Below are positions 13,109 to 16,741 of a stretch of 16,741 nt of DNA, piece by piece. Source of the stretch: Syntrophomonadaceae bacterium (GTDB lineage: Bacteria > Bacillota > Dethiobacteria > DTU022); the NCBI GenBank assembly GCA_007136055.1, contig SLHT01000107.1, positions 1 through 16,741 on the forward strand, in the 5' to 3' direction. The position numbers were made by a program, and so were the translations under genes. Within the stretch, counting starts at the first letter, position 1. Each line of letters begins with the position of its first letter. The notes beneath the pieces were generated by a model. It saw only the letters and a list, made by a program, of their open reading frames with translations. It made no database searches and was not told the origin of the DNA.

Positions 13109-16096
13109 ATGGCTTCATTTATTCAAAAACTATTCGGCGACCAAAATGAAAAAGAAGTTCAACGCTTGCAAAATATAGTTGAACAGGTTAATAACCTGGA
13201 AACCTGGGCTGCCGAGCTTTCTGATGAGCAATTCCCGGGCAAGACCGAGGAATTTAAAGAACGCCTGCAGCAGGGCGATAACTTAGATACTATTCTGCCC
13301 GAGGCATTTGCGCTGGTCCGGGAAGCAGCCCGGCGGCAAACAGGTATGCGTCCATTTGATGTTCAGATTATGGGAGCCCTTGTCCTGCATCAGGGGCGGA
13401 TTGCCGAGATGAAAACAGGGGAAGGCAAAACTCTTGTGGCCACCATGCCTGCCTACCTAAATGCCCTGACCGGCAAAGGTGTTCATATTGTTACTGTCAA
13501 CGACTACCTCGCCCGTCGTGATCGAGATTGGATGGGCCCGGTTTATGAATTCTTAGGCCTAAATGTGGGGTTGATTGTCCAGGGGCTGGAACCTGCTCAG
13601 CGTCGTGATCAATATAGCAGGGATATCGCCTATGCTACAAACAATGAACTTGGGTTCGACTACCTGCGCGACAACATGGTTATCTACAAAAAAGATATGG
13701 TCCAGCGTGATCAACATTACGCTATCATTGACGAGGTGGACAGTATCTTGATCGATGAGGCGCGGACTCCGCTTATCATCAGCAGTAAAATCGAAACAAA
13801 GGAAGAATACGGCCGCTGGAAAAATGAAGTTGAACACTTGATTCGCAAGCAGGCTAAACTGATTAATGAACTGTTAAACAGCGCCCGTGAAGATCTTGAT
13901 GCTGATCAGCGTGAAGAGGCTGCGGAAAAACTTTTACTGGTGCGCCGCGGCGCTCCAAAAAATAAAAAGCTGTTAAAAATAATGAAGGAACCCGGTATAG
14001 AACGGCTGGTCGAGCGGACCAAGCACCAGTTGATGACTGAGAAACGCCTTAACCATCTTGATGAAGAACTATATTATATCATCGATGAAGCCACCAGGGT
14101 GGCTGATATAAAAGACAAAGGTTACCGTGAACTTGAGCGGGTTAATCCGCAGCTTTTACAGCTCTTAAGGTTGGACAAGGTTCGTGATGAAGACGATGAT
14201 GATTTTGATCTTGATGAACAAGAGGCTGATGCAGCTGGTGAACACCGCCATTATTTTGATCAACTGATTAAAGCATATTCACTCTTTGAGCGGGATGTTG
14301 ATTACGTGGTCCAGGATGGCAAGGTAGTGATCGTCGATGTGTTCACGGGTCGCCTGATGCCCGGCCGTCGCTATTCTGACGGCCTGCACCAGGCCATCGA
14401 AGCCAAGGAAGGGGTTGAGGTTCAGGCTGGCAGCCAGACTGTAGCATCAATTACCTTCCAGAATTATTTTCGCATGTATGAAAAAATCTCCGGGATGACC
14501 GGAACCGCCCTGACCGAGGAAGATGAGCTTCGCAGTATCTATGGTATGGACGTGGTTGCTGTTCCCACCAATAAACCGTTGATCCGTGAGGAAATGCCGG
14601 ATCTTATTTATAAAACGGAAAATGCCAAGTTTAGGGCCGCAGTAGAAGAAATAATTGACTGTCAGCAGAAGGGGCAGCCTGTCCTGGTCGGTACTGTTTC
14701 CGTTGAAAAATCGGAAATGGTGAGCAAGGTTTTGAAAAGGCAGGAGGTCCCGCACGAAGTTCTTAACGCAGTTAATCATGCCCGGGAAGCTTATATCATT
14801 GCCCAGGCCGGAAGTAAAGGGGCCGTTACCATCTCGACCAATATGGCGGGGCGGGGAACGGATATTATCCTCGGCGGAAATCCGGAATACCTTGTGATGG
14901 AGCAGCTGGAAAAAGAGTTCGGGGTGCCGGAAGCTGAGCTCGCTGAAGATGACAGGGAGCGTTGGGAAAAGCGCCACTCAGAGTTAATTGGAAAAGCGGT
15001 TGCAGAAAGCCAAAAACAGCGTGAGGAAGTAGTGGCATTGGGCGGGCTGCATGTGTTGGGGACTGAAAGGCACGAAAGCCGCCGTATTGATAACCAGCTG
15101 CGCGGCCGCTCCGGCCGCCAGGGAGATCCCGGATCTTCAGAGTTTTTTGTTTCGCTTGAAGATGATCTGATGCGCCTGTTCGGCGGGGAAAATATAGCTT
15201 CCTTGATGGAACGCTTTGGTATTGAAGAAAATATCCCTATTGATCATCCCCTGGTCAGCAGGGGAATCGAGAATGCTCAGAAAAAAGTGGAATCACGCAA
15301 CTTTGAAATACGCAAGAACCTGCTTGAATATGACGATGTGCTAAATGCCCAGCGTGAAGTTATCTACGGCCAGCGCCGCCGGGTCCTGGAAGGTGAGAAT
15401 ATGAAGGAGCCGATCCAGGGCATGATCGAAGAAGTTGTAGACCGCCTGGTCCATGAATACACTGCCGAGGTCGGCTTTCTTGACGATGAGAATGCCCGTG
15501 CTTTACTGGAGAGAATAGAAAATATCTGCGTCCGCAAAAATAAATTCGCCCTGGCAGATTTTATAGACCGCGAAACAGGTGACGCTCGGCATTTGATTCT
15601 TGAAGAGGCTCGTGCTTTTTATGAAGATCGTGAAGAAGTTATCAAGCCTGAAATTATGCGTGAGCTGGAAAGGGTCGTTCTGCTGAAAACTGTTGACCGG
15701 CACTGGATGCACTTTATTGATGCCATGCATCAGCTGCGCCACGAAATTCATACCCAGGCTTATGCACAGAGAAACCCCCTGGTGGAGTATAAGCGCCAGA
15801 GTTTTGATATGTTTGAAGATATGATTCAGCAGATCCAGGATGATGTTGTGCGGGCAGTATACCAGGTGCGGGTAACTGAGACTCCCCAAAGGGAGGCAGT
15901 TGCGGGTGAAGCGAAGGGCCTGCGGCCGCACATGGCCACTGTCGGAGGCGGCGCTGCCTCGGCCGGGGCAGGGCAGGGACGGGCTGAAGAGGGTCAGCCG
16001 TCAAAACCCGAACCGGTTACCGTTGACAAGGTGGGCCGCAATGAACCCTGCCCCTGCGGCAGCGGGAAAAAACACAAGAAATGCTGCGGGAAATAG
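13109..16096 (+). CDS. secA: preprotein translocase ATPase SecA
   Basis: SecA is the motor that pushes preproteins through SecYEG. Walker A is MKTGEGKT (101-108) and the DEAD-box-like DEVD lies at 208-211, followed by ILIDEARTPLIIS. The second nucleotide-binding domain shows STNMAGRGTDI and QLRGRSGRQGDPG. The C-terminus ends in the zinc-binding CPCGSGKKHKKCC that contacts SecB or the ribosome. At 995 residues it is about 150 longer than the Bacillus protein. Most of the excess lies in the preprotein cross-linking domain (about 235-380), which includes an acidic run DEDDDDFDLDEQE (from about 360). A second insertion of about 45 residues follows DIILGGNPEY. The start ATG follows AAAGGGG. The gene lies between the nucleotidyltransferase-like gene and the four-helix-bundle element. 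Confidence 0.97.
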   Translation: MASFIQKLFGDQNEKEVQRLQNIVEQVNNLETWAAELSDEQFPGKTEEFKERLQQGDNLDTILPEAFALVREAARRQTGMRPFDVQIMGALVLHQGRIAEMKTGEGKTLVATMPAYLNALTGKGVHIVTVNDYLARRDRDWMGPVYEFLGLNVGLIVQGLEPAQRRDQYSRDIAYATNNELGFDYLRDNMVIYKKDMVQRDQHYAIIDEVDSILIDEARTPLIISSKIETKEEYGRWKNEVEHLIRKQAKLINELLNSAREDLDADQREEAAEKLLLVRRGAPKNKKLLKIMKEPGIERLVERTKHQLMTEKRLNHLDEELYYIIDEATRVADIKDKGYRELERVNPQLLQLLRLDKVRDEDDDDFDLDEQEADAAGEHRHYFDQLIKAYSLFERDVDYVVQDGKVVIVDVFTGRLMPGRRYSDGLHQAIEAKEGVEVQAGSQTVASITFQNYFRMYEKISGMTGTALTEEDELRSIYGMDVVAVPTNKPLIREEMPDLIYKTENAKFRAAVEEIIDCQQKGQPVLVGTVSVEKSEMVSKVLKRQEVPHEVLNAVNHAREAYIIAQAGSKGAVTISTNMAGRGTDIILGGNPEYLVMEQLEKEFGVPEAELAEDDRERWEKRHSELIGKAVAESQKQREEVVALGGLHVLGTERHESRRIDNQLRGRSGRQGDPGSSEFFVSLEDDLMRLFGGENIASLMERFGIEENIPIDHPLVSRGIENAQKKVESRNFEIRKNLLEYDDVLNAQREVIYGQRRRVLEGENMKEPIQGMIEEVVDRLVHEYTAEVGFLDDENARALLERIENICVRKNKFALADFIDRETGDARHLILEEARAFYEDREEVIKPEIMRELERVVLLKTVDRHWMHFIDAMHQLRHEIHTQAYAQRNPLVEYKRQSFDMFEDMIQQIQDDVVRAVYQVRVTETPQREAVAGEAKGLRPHMATVGGGAASAGAGQGRAEEGQPSKPEPVTVDKVGRNEPCPCGSGKKHKKCCGK

Positions 16097-16100
16097 AGTG

Positions 16101-16126
16101 CAGGATGCAAAAGGCAGGAGTCAGGA
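16101..16126 (+). repeat. left terminal inverted repeat of the four-helix-bundle element
   Basis: The 26-bp left arm contains CAGGA three times or in near form and begins 4 bp after the secA stop codon. It pairs with 16494-16519 at 22 of 26 positions, without gaps. The AGGAG within it also serves as the ribosome-binding site of the enclosed gene. Confidence 0.7.
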
Positions 16127-16132
16127 GAGAAG

Positions 16133-16499
16133 ATGAAACAACCTGCAAAAACATTTGAAGATTTGCTGGTATGGCAAAAAGCACATGATTTTTGTGTTAG
16201 CTGTTTATCAATTAGCGAGAGAGTTTCCAGGGCATGAAGCATATGGTCTAACATCGCAGTTTCGACGGGCCGCAGTTTCTATTCCTGCAAATATTGCTGA
16301 AGGTTTTTGCAGACGAAGCAATAAAGACAAACTGAGATACTATAATATCGCTCGTGGCTCGATCGAAGAGTGCAGATACTATCTTATCCTTGCAAATGAT
16401 TTGGGTTACGCAGATACAACTTCAATGAATAATATGATTTGTGAGGTTAGTAAAATGCTCGAAGGTTATTCAAGAAGCATCCTGAGGTCTGAATCCTGA
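16133..16499 (+). pseudogene. four-helix-bundle protein (S23 / 23S rRNA IVS-encoded family), frameshifted
   Basis: The family is found in 23S rRNA intervening sequences and is related to Avd of diversity-generating retroelements; its function is unknown. Reading from ATG 16133, after AGGAG, gives MKQPAKTFEDLLVWQKAHDF, the expected N-terminus of the family. At the T-run 16189-16193 the frame must skip one base to continue VLAVYQLAREFPG, GLTSQFRRAAVSIPANIAEG (the family signature), then KLRYYNIARGSIEECRYYL and LGYADTTSMNNM to the stop at 16499. Joined, this gives about 121 residues, normal length. Either the gene is inactivated by one extra T, or the base is a sequencing error, or +1 slippage occurs. 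A start inside the second frame (TTG 16155 or ATG 16185) would lose the first helix motif. Confidence 0.8.
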
Positions 16500-16519
16500 A
16501 TTCTGCCTTCTGAATCCTG
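16494..16519 (+). repeat. right terminal inverted repeat of the four-helix-bundle element
   Basis: The 26-bp right arm, rich in TCCTG, includes the last codon and stop of the four-helix-bundle gene. It is the inverted partner of 16101-16126 (22 of 26 matches) and ends 31 bp before the prfB start. Confidence 0.7.
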
Positions 16520-16550
16520 TCTCCTGATCAAATTGAAAGTTGGTGACTAA

Positions 16551-16741
16551 ATGTTGAAAGAATACAGGGAAGAATTGGCTCTTCAACAGAAAAGATTTGA
16601 GGAAATGAGGGCTTCTCTTTGAATATGATGCGAAGCTAAAAAAACTGCAGGAAATAGAAGAAAAAGCTTCTGAACCCGGTTTTTGGGAAGACAGTACCCG
16701 GACTCAGGAATATTTGAAAAAACAGGGCGCCCTGCGTGAAG
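16551..16741 (+). CDS. prfB: peptide chain release factor 2, 5' part, with programmed +1 frameshift
   Basis: RF2 releases proteins at UGA and UAA codons. The first 23 codons (16551-16619) end in CTT followed by TGA (16620-16622). Shifting +1 at CTT-T restores a reading frame EYDAKLKKLQEIEEKASEPGFWED, the conserved start of the RF2 body (YDAK and the later xFW are typical). This is the classic autoregulatory switch: low RF2 lets ribosomes pause at UGA and slip. Upstream of the slip site lies AGGG (within AGG GCT TCT CTT), a weaker Shine-Dalgarno than the AGGGGG of Escherichia coli and set 5 nt rather than about 3 nt away. GGTGA precedes the ATG. The gene runs off the window end. secA-prfB adjacency is usual in Bacillota. 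Confidence 0.93.

Larger units (their letters stand above)
16101..16519 (+). mobile_element. IVS-like element: inverted repeats around a four-helix-bundle gene
   Basis: A 26-bp arm at 16101-16126 is complementary to 16494-16519 with 22 of 26 positions matching. The arms begin CAGGAT and end TCAGGA read inward, with AAGGCAG in the middle. The 419-bp unit contains only the four-helix-bundle (S23/IVP-family) gene; the right arm overlaps its stop codon. Size, terminal complementarity and cargo match the intervening sequences known in some 23S rRNA genes, but here the unit separates secA from prfB. No clear target-site duplication is seen. A second pairing register (TCAGGAGA 16121-16128 with TCTCCTGA 16520-16527) shows that the arms are built of CAGGA-type repeats. 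That the unit is mobile is an inference. Confidence 0.6.

Noticed and set aside
14447..14977. A 176-codon minus-strand reading frame inside secA
   Set aside because: It is antisense to conserved SecA motifs, and the predicted protein has no recognisable features.
16155..16187. TTG at 16155 as a genuine start of an intact four-helix-bundle gene
   Set aside because: The first residues from this start are not family-like, whereas the other frame from ATG 16133 encodes the expected FEDLLVWQKAHDF motif, which points to a frameshift.
16101..16519. A diversity-generating retroelement around the four-helix-bundle gene
   Set aside because: The family is related to Avd, but there is no reverse transcriptase, template repeat or variable repeat in the window.
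1..16741. CRISPR arrays, tRNA or rRNA genes
   Set aside because: No regularly spaced repeats, cloverleaf-type sequence or rRNA-like conserved sequence was seen on either strand.

Overview
The window looks like a piece of the chromosome of a Gram-positive, probably anaerobic member of the Bacillota (Clostridia-like). The reasons are a SAM-I (S-box) riboswitch in front of metK, Shine-Dalgarno motifs with GTG/TTG starts, a long-form hibernation factor, the RecD2 and ComF families, the conserved hpf-secA-prfB order, and a CooC-type nickel-insertion ATPase that points to anaerobic one-carbon or CO metabolism. No species assignment is attempted.

Left part (1-2195): an AT-rich leader, a UPF0173 metallo-hydrolase on the plus strand and, convergent with it, an arginine deiminase/DDAH-fold enzyme on the minus strand. 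A divergent promoter region of about 240 bp follows.

Middle-left (2196-6394): a compact plus-strand operon of a MoxR AAA+ ATPase, a CoxE-like VWA protein, a CooC-like P-loop ATPase carrying the CxC metal motif, and a phosphoribosyltransferase. A stand-alone fabZ follows. MoxR and CoxE normally assist Mo-type CO dehydrogenase, while CooC serves Ni-type CO dehydrogenase. Here they sit together without any dehydrogenase gene, so the trio may be a general metal-centre maturation module.

Middle (6384-8008): a strong sigma-A-like promoter whose -35 box lies inside the end of fabZ drives a SAM-I riboswitch with its intrinsic terminator and then metK. A long hairpin closes the unit.

Right part (8009-16741): recD2, apparently starting at a non-standard CTG codon, is translationally coupled to comF. 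Then come hpf, an unfamiliar nucleotidyltransferase-like protein with an extra C-terminal domain, and a 995-residue secA carrying large insertions. The window ends in prfB, which keeps its programmed +1 frameshift.

The most interesting object lies between secA and prfB: a 419-bp unit bounded by 26-bp inverted repeats (22/26 matching). It encodes a four-helix-bundle protein of the S23/23S-rRNA-intervening-sequence family and carries a one-base frameshift. In size, architecture and cargo it resembles the intervening sequences found inside some bacterial 23S rRNA genes, but it sits in a protein-coding operon.
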